This document shows, in pieces, positions 1-6,949 of a DNA stretch of 64,000 bases. Numbering within the stretch: position 1 is the first letter of the stretch; every line of letters starts with the position of its first letter. This stretch comes from Algibacter miyuki (lineage in GTDB: Bacteria > Bacteroidota > Bacteroidia > Flavobacteriales > Flavobacteriaceae), in assembly GCF_042427745.1 (NCBI RefSeq), contig NZ_JBHMFA010000009.1; one strand, 5' to 3'. A program made the position numbers and the translations under genes. Under the pieces are notes generated by a model that worked only from the letters and a program-made list of their open reading frames with translations, made no database searches and was not told the DNA's origin.

Positions 1-469
1 CTGATAAGGTTACACGTCTTTCATCGGTAATACTTACTTCTAAAAGTAAATTGTTTGTTACACCATTCATGGTAATTGATGCTACGTAAGTATCATTTTC
101 AACAGAAATGGTTCCTTTTAAAATTTCGGTGTCTAACATGGCTCCAAAAAATGACGCTTTAAGTTTTACATCACGCGTGTCATCTTTAGTAAATAAACTG
201 CTTACAGGTATAGAGAACTCTAAATTGTTTAAAGCTTCTTGTGGAGTTGTTCCCGATTGTTCTTCAAAATTTACCGTTGTAAATTCACCACCAACAGGTA
301 ATTTTTCGGTGGTTTTGTAGGCCGTCCAAGTTACCGAAGTCCCTTCAGACTTAATTACAAAGTTTTTAGCCGCTTCAGCTTCAGCAGGAGTGGCAGTCTC
401 TTTTTTTTCATTTTTACAAGATGTTAAGCTCATGGCTAACACTACAAAAAGGATACTGATATTTTTCAT
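1..469 (-). CDS. YceI-like lipoprotein, partial (3' end outside window)
   Basis: Read on the minus strand from an ATG at 469, the frame stays open to the window edge (156 codons). The N-terminus is a type II signal peptide ending in LTSC, with the lipobox cysteine at residue 18, so the product should be an envelope lipoprotein. After a Lys/Glu/Ala-rich linker come TSVTWTAYKTTEKLPVGG, a long mid-section with VKLKASFFGAM, and TYVASITMNGVT. This pattern fits the YceI lipid-binding-like beta-barrel family. The real C-terminus is not in the window. The gene is divergent from hemN, and the FNR-like palindrome at 532-545 lies between them, but I find no clean -7 box placing this gene under that site. 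The family call rests on sequence pattern only. Confidence 0.6.
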   Translation of the reverse strand, partial: MKNISILFVVLAMSLTSCKNEKKETATPAEAEAAKNFVIKSEGTSVTWTAYKTTEKLPVGGEFTTVNFEEQSGTTPQEALNNLEFSIPVSSLFTKDDTRDVKLKASFFGAMLDTEILKGTISVENDTYVASITMNGVTNNLLLEVSITDERRVTLS

Positions 470-531
470 TTTAATAAGATTTTTATTTAGTCGAAAGTTA
501 AGTCAATAATACGGGACAAGCAAGATTATAC

Positions 532-545
532 ATGATATATATCAT
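532..545. promoter_or_regulatory. FNR-like operator upstream of hemN
   Basis: ATGATATATATCAT is a perfect 14-bp palindrome. Its centre (538.5) lies 36.5 bp upstream of the last base of the -7 box at 568-575. The same half-site and spacing recur before ccoS and ccoI. Its position fits a class II activator site close to -41 from the start of transcription. The link to the regulator encoded at 12176 is inference. Confidence 0.7.
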
Positions 546-567
546 ATTTTTAACAATCATTTTCTTG

Positions 568-575
568 TAATTTTG
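568..575 (+). promoter_or_regulatory. hemN -7 promoter box
   Basis: TAATTTTG matches the Bacteroidota -7 consensus TAnnTTTG. No TTTG -33 box is visible at the normal distance, which is expected for an activator-dependent promoter. Transcription would begin near 580-582, almost on top of the ATG at 584, so translation more likely starts at the ATG at 593. Confidence 0.6.
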
Positions 576-592
576 AATATTAAATGTTAGGT

Positions 593-1957
593 ATGAATAA
601 TTTATTGATTAATAAGTATAATGTTTCGGGACCGCGATATACAAGTTATCCCACGGTGCCGTATTGGGATAATGAAACCTTTTCGCTAAAATTGTGGAAA
701 GCGTCTTTAAAACAATCATTTAAAGAAAGTAATGCTAAAGAAGGTATTGGTCTTTACATTCATTTACCTTTCTGCGAAAGCTTATGTACGTTTTGCGGAT
801 GTAACAAGCGCATCACCAAACAGCACAGTGTAGAAGCACCATATATTGATGCCGTTTTAAAGGAATGGGATTTATATTTAGAGTTGTTTGACGAAAAACC
901 AGTGATTAAAGAGTTGCATTTAGGAGGTGGTACTCCAACCTTTTTTAGCCCAGAGCATTTAAAACGACTGATTAATGGCATTTTAAAACGATCGGTTTTA
1001 GCCGATAATTATGAGTTTAGTTTTGAAGGGCACCCCAATAATACCACGCGCGAACATTTGCAAGCGCTTTTCGATGTTGGGTTTCGTAGGGTGAGTTATG
1101 GTGTGCAAGATTATAATGAAACGGTACAAAAAGCCATCCATCGTATTCAGCCTTTTGAAAACGTAGAACGCGCAACTAATTTGGCTCGAGAAATAGGATA
1201 CACTTCGGTGGGGCACGACATTATTTTTGGACTGCCGTTTCAGAATTTAGATCACGTGAAATCTACTATTTTGAAAACAAAAGCATTGTTGCCCGATAGA
1301 TTAGCATTTTACAGTTATGCCCATGTACCATGGATAAAAGGTAATGGACAACGTGGATTTAATGATAACGATTTACCAACACCAGAATTAAAAAGAAAGC
1401 AATACGAATTAGGAAAACAACTCCTTGCTGAGGTAGGATATCACGAAATTGGCATGGACCATTTTGCATTAAAAACCGATAGCCTTTTTCAGTCTATGGA
1501 AAATGGAAATCTACATCGAAACTTTATGGGCTATACGGCCTCTAAAACACAGGCGATGATTGGTTTGGGCGTGTCATCCATTAGCGATAGTTGGTATGGC
1601 TTTTCGCAAAATGTAAAAGGCATAGAAAGTTACTATAATTTACTGAAGGATGATATTATTCCAGTATATCGAGGACATATTTTAAATGAAGAAGATTTAA
1701 TCATCAGGCAACATATTCTGAATTTAATGTGTCGTTTTAAAACCAGTTGGGAAGACACCAATTTATACTTTAAAGAATTGCCAGATGCCTTAATTATGTT
1801 GAAAGAAATGGAAATCGATGGTTTAGTTAATATACACGCTAAGCATCTTGAAGTTACTGAAAAAGGACAACCCTTTGTACGAAATATTTGTATGGCTTTC
1901 GATGTCTTATTACAACGTAAACAACCCGACGCGCAATTGTTTTCCATGACAGTTTAG
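593..1957 (+). CDS. hemN: oxygen-independent coproporphyrinogen III oxidase (HemN)
   Basis: This radical SAM enzyme decarboxylates coproporphyrinogen III to protoporphyrinogen IX without oxygen, in the cytoplasm. The N-terminus has KYNVSGPRYTSYPT, diagnostic of HemN. The CxxxCxxCxC cluster motif CESLCTFCGC holds cysteines 61, 65, 68 and 70, followed by LHLGGGTPTFF. The length (454 aa) is normal for HemN rather than the shorter HemW. The frame also has an ATG at 584, but the -7 box at 568-575 leaves almost no leader there, and MNNLLINKYN is a typical HemN start. The FNR-like palindrome 40-60 bp upstream and the nearby cbb3 genes suggest induction at low oxygen, when the high-affinity oxidase needs heme. 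Confidence 0.95.
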   Translation: MNNLLINKYNVSGPRYTSYPTVPYWDNETFSLKLWKASLKQSFKESNAKEGIGLYIHLPFCESLCTFCGCNKRITKQHSVEAPYIDAVLKEWDLYLELFDEKPVIKELHLGGGTPTFFSPEHLKRLINGILKRSVLADNYEFSFEGHPNNTTREHLQALFDVGFRRVSYGVQDYNETVQKAIHRIQPFENVERATNLAREIGYTSVGHDIIFGLPFQNLDHVKSTILKTKALLPDRLAFYSYAHVPWIKGNGQRGFNDNDLPTPELKRKQYELGKQLLAEVGYHEIGMDHFALKTDSLFQSMENGNLHRNFMGYTASKTQAMIGLGVSSISDSWYGFSQNVKGIESYYNLLKDDIIPVYRGHILNEEDLIIRQHILNLMCRFKTSWEDTNLYFKELPDALIMLKEMEIDGLVNIHAKHLEVTEKGQPFVRNICMAFDVLLQRKQPDAQLFSMTV

Positions 1958-2020
1958 TGCTTCGGAATATTAAAAAATGATTAAATTAAAAAGAATTAAT
2001 AACTTCTAAAACCTTAAAAA

Positions 2021-2854
2021 ATGAAACGTATCATTGTACCCATCGATTTTTCAGAACAGTCAGAATATGCATTAAAAACCGCTGCAAGATTGGCAAAAAA
2101 ACATGATGCAGAAATTTTGGTTTTACACATGCTAGAAATAGACAATTTGGCACTCACAGCATCTGCGTCACGCCTTGGAGAGCAAACTGTTTATTTTCTA
2201 AAAATAGCCGAACAGCGTTTCGAGAAATTCTTAAATAAACCCTATTTAAAAGATGTTAAAATTACGCCTATTATTAAACATTTTAAAGTGTTTAGTGAGG
2301 TTAATGATGTTGCCAAAGAACGTGAAGCCGATATTATCATTATGGGGTCTCATGGCACCAGCGGCGTGCAGGAAATGTTTATAGGTTCCAATACAGAAAA
2401 AGTAGTGCGTAACTCCGAAATACCTGTGTTGGTTGTAAAAAACAACATCCCAGATATTAATTTTGAAGTTATTGTTTTGGCTTGTGATTTTAGTAAAGAG
2501 TCTATGGCACCGTATATTAACACGGTTAAAATGTTCGAAAAAATTGTGTCAAAAATTTACGTAGTACATGTTAATTTACCAAACGAAAAATTTAGAAGCT
2601 CGGTAGAATTAGAAAAAAGAGCAGTTGACTTTTTCAACAAAGCAGACGGCCATTTAAAACGTATGGAGGATGTACATTATGTTGCTGATTACACCGTAGA
2701 TGAAGGCATTTTAAGCTTCTCTAATAAATATGGAGCCGATTTAATTGTAATGCCAACACATGGCAGAAAAGGCTTGGCTCACTTCTTTCAAGGTAGCGTG
2801 AGCGAAGATGTTGTTAACCATTCTACATTACCCGTACTTACCTTAAAAATATAA
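2021..2854 (+). CDS. tandem-domain universal stress protein (UspA family)
   Basis: The 277-residue protein has two UspA folds in tandem. Domain 1 opens with KRIIVPIDFSEQSEYAL and ends with MGSHGTSGVQEMFIGSNTEKV. Domain 2 ends with MPTHGRKGLAHFFQGSVSEDV. Both carry the G-x2-G-x9-G(S/T) type nucleotide-binding loop. The start follows hemN by 63 bp with no terminator between, so it may be co-transcribed and rise under low oxygen. Usp proteins are commonly found near micro-oxic respiration genes in this phylum. The cellular target cannot be told from sequence. A terminator hairpin follows at 2946-2981. Confidence 0.9.
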   Translation: MKRIIVPIDFSEQSEYALKTAARLAKKHDAEILVLHMLEIDNLALTASASRLGEQTVYFLKIAEQRFEKFLNKPYLKDVKITPIIKHFKVFSEVNDVAKEREADIIIMGSHGTSGVQEMFIGSNTEKVVRNSEIPVLVVKNNIPDINFEVIVLACDFSKESMAPYINTVKMFEKIVSKIYVVHVNLPNEKFRSSVELEKRAVDFFNKADGHLKRMEDVHYVADYTVDEGILSFSNKYGADLIVMPTHGRKGLAHFFQGSVSEDVVNHSTLPVLTLKI

Positions 2855-2945
2855 AGAATAAGGTTCTGTTGTGAGAGGTATAATTTCGTCAGCCTTCAAA
2901 GTAGGAAGGTTGGCGAGGTTATATTTTTTAAAAAGCCAAATTTTT

Positions 2946-2981
2946 AAACTCTAAAGTAGATTCTATTTTAGAGTTTTTTTT
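2946..2981 (+). terminator. rho-independent terminator after usp
   Basis: AAACTCTAAA pairs with TTTTAGAGTT across a loop of about 10 bases and is followed by an unbroken run of T. It ends the hemN-usp transcript and lies between convergent genes. Confidence 0.8.
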
Positions 2982-3009
2982 GTATTGTAAAAGAGGGTAG
3001 AAGTGAGGT

Positions 3010-3711
3010 TTAATGGCAATCAATACTATTAGTAACCAGATCGTAAACAGGAGTAGGCGATAGGTAAGGAATGCCTAACCCTAAACCGCGAATAATAAAT
3101 AGAACACCAATAATCACCACAAAAACAGGAATAGCTTTCTGTATTTTTTGGCGTGCGGCACCTTTTAAAAATTGCGAAAAGTAAATCGCTGTGGTCATTA
3201 ACGGGATGGTTCCTAAACCAAAAACCGCCATATATAAAGCACCATTTAAGGCATGTCCGCTAGCAATAGCGGCAAAAACCGCCATATAAACCAAACCACA
3301 AGGTAAAAAGCCGTTTAAAAAACCAATAGTTAAAAAGGTATCCATTGTTTTTTTCTTCATGGCCGCTCCTAAGCCCGATTTCACTTTCGAAATAATACGA
3401 TAAACCGGTTTGGAGAAATTATATTTATTGAATGTTTTCTGTGGAATAATAACCACTAAAATCATTAAAATGCCAATAAAAATAGAAAGCTGTTGCTGAA
3501 ATCCAAAAATAAATAAACTCTTTCCTATAAGTCCGAAAACGAGTCCAATAACACTGTAGGCAAGCAGTTTACCAAAATGATAAACGCCAATTTGCAATGC
3601 TTTTTTTAGAGGATTGGTTCGGTCTACCGGAAGCATGAAAGCAATAGGGCCACACATGCCAACGCAGTGAAAACTACCTAGAAGTCCGAGTATAAATGCC
3701 GAAACAAGCAT
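3010..3711 (-). CDS. TauE/SafE (DsbD_2-like) membrane protein of the cbb3 cluster
   Basis: This 233-residue polytopic membrane protein begins MLVSAFILGLLGSFHCVGMC, the GSxHCVGMCGP signature of the UreH/DsbD_2-type transporter family, and contains a second motif GFLNGFLPCGLVYMAVF. About six membrane helices are visible. The HC, MC and PCG cysteine motifs suggest metal or electron handling. The gene follows ccoH by one base and is last in the ccoS-NO-Q-P-G-H run, a placement seen in other Bacteroidota, so a role in copper delivery or cytochrome maturation is likely but inferred. It ends in a His/Cys tail (SIDCH). Confidence 0.8.
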   Translation of the reverse strand: MLVSAFILGLLGSFHCVGMCGPIAFMLPVDRTNPLKKALQIGVYHFGKLLAYSVIGLVFGLIGKSLFIFGFQQQLSIFIGILMILVVIIPQKTFNKYNFSKPVYRIISKVKSGLGAAMKKKTMDTFLTIGFLNGFLPCGLVYMAVFAAIASGHALNGALYMAVFGLGTIPLMTTAIYFSQFLKGAARQKIQKAIPVFVVIIGVLFIIRGLGLGIPYLSPTPVYDLVTNSIDCH

Positions 3712-3712
3712 A

Positions 3713-4162
3713 TTAATAAATTATAGATTCTTTGAATAGGTACGAATTTCCATTATATTGCCAATCAATTTTAATGTTCCAACGACCATCTACCAAACGT
3801 TTGTCAGGTATGAGCAAAGTAGAATCAGACAGTGAAACAATAGAAGTTTCAAAGTCTAGTTGTTTGTTAGATGGTCTATATAGGAACACTTTTCCTGTAA
3901 TTTTTTTGTAATCGAAACCCTTTGGGAATACCACTTTTATGCCCTCGTTAGTGCGGAAATAATTGACATTAACCGTTAATTCTTCCGCTTTTTCAAGCTT
4001 ATATATATCCTTTTGGTACAAAACTTCTGCGCCATAATAATCTTCGGTAACCAGTTCGTTTTTAAATCTATTGTCCGAAAACATGGTTATAACAAAGTAT
4101 AAAATAAAGGCTATAAAGCCTATAAATGCTAGTATTATTCCGGTTCCCCAATTAAATTTCAT
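3713..4162 (-). CDS. ccoH: FixH/CcoH family cbb3 assembly protein
   Basis: The 149-residue protein has one N-terminal transmembrane helix (IILAFIGFIAFILYFVITMF) followed by an extracytoplasmic domain. Motifs typical of FixH are DYYGAEVLYQKDI near residues 41-53 and the C-terminal DGRWNIKIDWQYNG. CcoH is a small assembly factor that stabilises the cbb3 complex. The gene sits between ccoG and the TauE-like gene, all on the minus strand. The gap to ccoG (187 bp) holds a copy of a dispersed intergenic repeat, so ccoH may be partly uncoupled from the upstream genes. Confidence 0.85.
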   Translation of the reverse strand: MKFNWGTGIILAFIGFIAFILYFVITMFSDNRFKNELVTEDYYGAEVLYQKDIYKLEKAEELTVNVNYFRTNEGIKVVFPKGFDYKKITGKVFLYRPSNKQLDFETSIVSLSDSTLLIPDKRLVDGRWNIKIDWQYNGNSYLFKESIIY

Positions 4163-4224
4163 CTCAATAATATTTTTTTATTTCCGCGAAAGCGAAAACG
4201 TCATTATTACTCGTTTTATGTTTA

Positions 4225-4320
4225 GGGCATTACCCTACGGGTCGGGCTATCACTACTCGCTCCCTTCCTTTGGTCGGGGAGCTCAAACATACCGTTCTAT
4301 CCCTAATGCAACTACCTGCC
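4225..4320. repeat. dispersed intergenic repeat, copy A
   Basis: The block runs from GGGCATTACCCTACGGGTCG through CTATCACTACTCGCTC and GGTCGGGGAGCTCAAACATA to CTATCCCTAATGCA. It matches the copies at 9432-9534 and 63454-63559 in order and outline. It lies in the ccoG-ccoH gap. The conserved ends are the GGGCGTT...GGTCGGGC arm and the TCAATCCCTAACGC arm, and the middle varies. No ORF in it is credible. Confidence 0.8.
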
Positions 4321-4349
4321 AAATTACTTTTCAGTTCTTAACAGCAGGC

Positions 4350-5774
4350 TTACTTAAAACTTCTTGGGCCTAAAAAGTTAGCTGTAGTGGTTTCAATTAA
4401 TTTATCTCCAGAGTAAACTCCAATTTTAATTTTATTTCTATCGCCACTTAAAGCCGAGTTATTTATTTCAACAAATAAAGTCCCTTTAGATATTTCTTGT
4501 TTAGGTACTACAAAGTGATCGTTTGTTGCCACCAATTTTAATTCTCCTTTATGTGAAAGTAATTTAAAGCTTACGCCCTCAATAGCTTCCGATGTTTTAT
4601 TTACTAATTTATAAGTAAACACATTACTAATAATATTGTTATCCTTGTGCTCGTATAGTTGACCAGGTAATCTTAAAATAGTAGCTTCTACATCGTTTCG
4701 TAAAAAAAGCATACCTACAAGTAAGCCTGTTAAAATGGCTAATACCGCGATGTAACCTTTAATTCTTGGAGTTAGTTTAAACGGTACTTTCTTTTCTATA
4801 TTTTCTTCACTCGTATATCTAATTAAACCTTTTGGCAGGTTAATGCTTTCCATAATATGGTCGCACTCATCAATGCAAGCCGTACAGTTTACACATTCTA
4901 ACTGTGTACCGTTTCTAATGTCTATACCGGTAGGGCAAACATTAACACATTGCATACAATCGATACAATCGCCATGGCCTAAAGCCTCACGATCTTCAGT
5001 TTTTCTGAATTTTTTTCTACCATTTTCTGCCTCTCCACGTTTATGGTCGTATGCCACAACAATAGATTTTGTGTCTAAAAGAACACCTTGCAACCTACCG
5101 TAAGGGCAAGCAATAATACAAACCTGTTCTCTAAACCAAGCAAAAACAAAATAAAATACGGCTGTAAATATGGTTAACGATATTAACGTACTGGAATGTT
5201 CTGTAGGGCCATCGGTGATGTAAGATATAAGCTTGTCGCTTCCTATTAAATACGCCAAAAACACATTGGCGATGATAAAGGAAATCAAAATAAAAATAAT
5301 TGTTTTTATTGTTTTTTTTCTAATCTTCTCGGCATTCCAATGTTGTTTGGCTAACCGCATTTGTTTACCACGATCGCCTTCAATCCAATATTCAATACGT
5401 CTAAATACCATTTCCATAAAAATGGTTTGTGGACAAATCCATCCGCAGAAAATACGTCCGAAGGATACTGTAAAAAGTGCAATAAACACAACACCAATAA
5501 TCATCGAAATTACAAATAGATGAAAATCTTGAGGCCAAAACGGGAAACTAAAAATATTAAAACGCCTTTCTAAAATATTAAACATTAAAAACTGGTTGCC
5601 ATTAATTTTAATAAATGGTGCCAATAGTAAAAATGCTAATAAGGCGTAGCTTACGTATTTACGATACTTGTAAAACTTGCCACTTGGTTTTTTAGGAAAT
5701 ACCCATGCGCGTTTACCGTCTTCGGTAACCGTGCCTATGGAGTCTCTAAATGTTTCGTTGTCTGGCGTTTCCAC
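4350..5774 (-). CDS. ccoG: cytochrome c oxidase accessory protein CcoG (FixG, polyferredoxin)
   Basis: CcoG is a membrane iron-sulfur protein that reduces copper(II) for cbb3 assembly. Visible here are N-terminal helices with FGRIFCGWICPQTIF, a CIIACPYGR loop, then two 4Fe-4S motifs, CIDCMQCVNVCPTG and CVNCTACIDECD. A later helix is followed by a C-terminal Ig-like domain of about 115 residues that matches the FixG C-terminal fold. At 474 residues the length is normal. The gene lies 69 bp downstream of ccoP, with a hairpin in the gap. Confidence 0.95.
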   Translation of the reverse strand: METPDNETFRDSIGTVTEDGKRAWVFPKKPSGKFYKYRKYVSYALLAFLLLAPFIKINGNQFLMFNILERRFNIFSFPFWPQDFHLFVISMIIGVVFIALFTVSFGRIFCGWICPQTIFMEMVFRRIEYWIEGDRGKQMRLAKQHWNAEKIRKKTIKTIIFILISFIIANVFLAYLIGSDKLISYITDGPTEHSSTLISLTIFTAVFYFVFAWFREQVCIIACPYGRLQGVLLDTKSIVVAYDHKRGEAENGRKKFRKTEDREALGHGDCIDCMQCVNVCPTGIDIRNGTQLECVNCTACIDECDHIMESINLPKGLIRYTSEENIEKKVPFKLTPRIKGYIAVLAILTGLLVGMLFLRNDVEATILRLPGQLYEHKDNNIISNVFTYKLVNKTSEAIEGVSFKLLSHKGELKLVATNDHFVVPKQEISKGTLFVEINNSALSGDRNKIKIGVYSGDKLIETTTANFLGPRSFK

Positions 5775-5790
5775 GTTGTTTGGTGTTTAT

Positions 5791-5819
5791 AAACCTGCTA
5801 GTAAAAAACTAACAGGTTT
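5791..5819 (-). other. hairpin in the ccoP-ccoG gap
   Basis: AAACCTG-c-TAGT pairs with ACTA-a-CAGGTTT around a five-base loop. No T tract follows on the minus strand, so it looks like an mRNA processing or stability element rather than a terminator. Function not shown. Confidence 0.5.
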
Positions 5820-5843
5820 AAGGTATATTGAGTTAGTGTATGC

Positions 5844-6743
5844 TTAATTTACAGCTGCAGGTGCGTCACTTTCAGCTGTCCAAATATCGCCTTGTGGCTC
5901 TTTTGGGTTTGCAGGCGTTGTACCTTGCAGACTTAAAACGTAACTAGAAACCTGAGCAATTTGTGCTGGTTTTAGTTGTGCTTTCCAGGCAATCATTCCT
6001 TTTCCAGAACGTCCACCTTCAGATATGGTTTTAAATACATGTTTAACATCGCCACCTAAAATCCAGTTCGGGTCGGTTAGGTTCGGGCCAATTCCACCAC
6101 CACCATCAGCCATGTGGCATGCCACACAGTTAGTCTCGAAAATGGTTTTTCCGGCTTTTAAGTCTGATGCTTCAGTTAATAACGTTACAGTATTAAAATC
6201 GACTAAATCTTTTGCCGTTTTTTTGTATTCTTCAATGGCTATTCTAGCTTCTGCTAATTCTGTTTCTAATTCATCAATTTGATTGTCACCATTAAAAACT
6301 TCATATTTCAACATGTAAACAATAGCAAAAACGATGGAGATGTAAAAGGCGTATACCCACCATGGTGGTAAATTGTTATCTAGTTCTTTGATGCCATCGT
6401 AACTGTGATCTAAAATAATTTCAGCTTCTTGTTCTATTGGTTTTTGACCTAGTAATTTGGTATAAGTTTCTTTTATCCAAGTGAATTTATAGCCCAATTC
6501 TTTTTCAGCTAAAAAACGAGCTTTAGCCGCTTCGTCTAATTTATGAAGCATTACATTTTCCAATGCTCCAACAACACCTTCAATAGCTATTAAAATTAGA
6601 AGTACTAAAATTAAAAATAATTGAACGGCAGTATATTCAATAAAAGCCGGCTTTTCGCCAGAATCTACACAGTATTCTGTTGCAGCGAAAATTATTAAAA
6701 AGGCTACGGGAATTCGTATCCAAGATGGAATTAGTTTTCTCAT
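5844..6743 (-). CDS. ccoP: cbb3-type cytochrome c oxidase subunit III (CcoP), single heme c
   Basis: The 299-residue protein has two N-terminal hydrophobic segments, a cytoplasmic linker, a further helix (WWVYAFYISIVFAIVYML) and one C-terminal cytochrome c domain. That domain has CVACH (C206, C209, H210) and a downstream methionine in GKGMIAW as candidate ligand. Classical CcoP has two CxxCH motifs, and only one is present here. The start overlaps the ccoQ stop by 4 bp (ATGA), which indicates translational coupling. CcoP passes electrons to the CcoO part of the fused catalytic subunit. Confidence 0.93.
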   Translation of the reverse strand: MRKLIPSWIRIPVAFLIIFAATEYCVDSGEKPAFIEYTAVQLFLILVLLILIAIEGVVGALENVMLHKLDEAAKARFLAEKELGYKFTWIKETYTKLLGQKPIEQEAEIILDHSYDGIKELDNNLPPWWVYAFYISIVFAIVYMLKYEVFNGDNQIDELETELAEARIAIEEYKKTAKDLVDFNTVTLLTEASDLKAGKTIFETNCVACHMADGGGGIGPNLTDPNWILGGDVKHVFKTISEGGRSGKGMIAWKAQLKPAQIAQVSSYVLSLQGTTPANPKEPQGDIWTAESDAPAAVN

Positions 6744-6925
6744 AATGTATCGTCGTTTTGAGTTTCTAAAGGCAGGTTGCTAACGTTTTGTATATAGTCT
6801 TTTTTCGCAGTAATAACCCACCAAAAAAGGAGTACAAAAAATGAAAAGAATATCACTAACGAAATTATTGGATAAATCTCGATACCGTCAATAGTTTCCA
6901 TGTGGTATTTTATAAATTTCAACAT
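6740..6925 (-). CDS. ccoQ: cbb3 oxidase small subunit CcoQ
   Basis: A 61-residue protein with one transmembrane helix (ISLVIFFSFFVLLFWWVITA) and a short cytoplasmic tail. Size, topology and position between ccoNO and ccoP identify it as CcoQ/FixQ, a subunit that stabilises the oxidase. Sequence alone would be too short to decide, so the call depends on context. Confidence 0.85.
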   Translation of the reverse strand: MLKFIKYHMETIDGIEIYPIISLVIFFSFFVLLFWWVITAKKDYIQNVSNLPLETQNDDTL

Positions 6926-6949
6926 GATTTTATATTGTTTTGGTGGTTA

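Noticed and set aside
108..320. 70-codon plus-strand ORF
   Set aside because: It is the reverse shadow of the YceI-like lipoprotein gene, which has a signal peptide and a recognisable domain.
584..592. ATG at 584 as the hemN start
   Set aside because: The -7 box ends at 575, which leaves almost no leader, and the ATG at 593 gives the N-terminus expected for HemN. Not fully excluded.
4071..4373. 100-codon plus-strand ORF across the ccoH start and the ccoG end
   Set aside because: It runs antisense to ccoH and through repeat copy A, with no domain or promoter.
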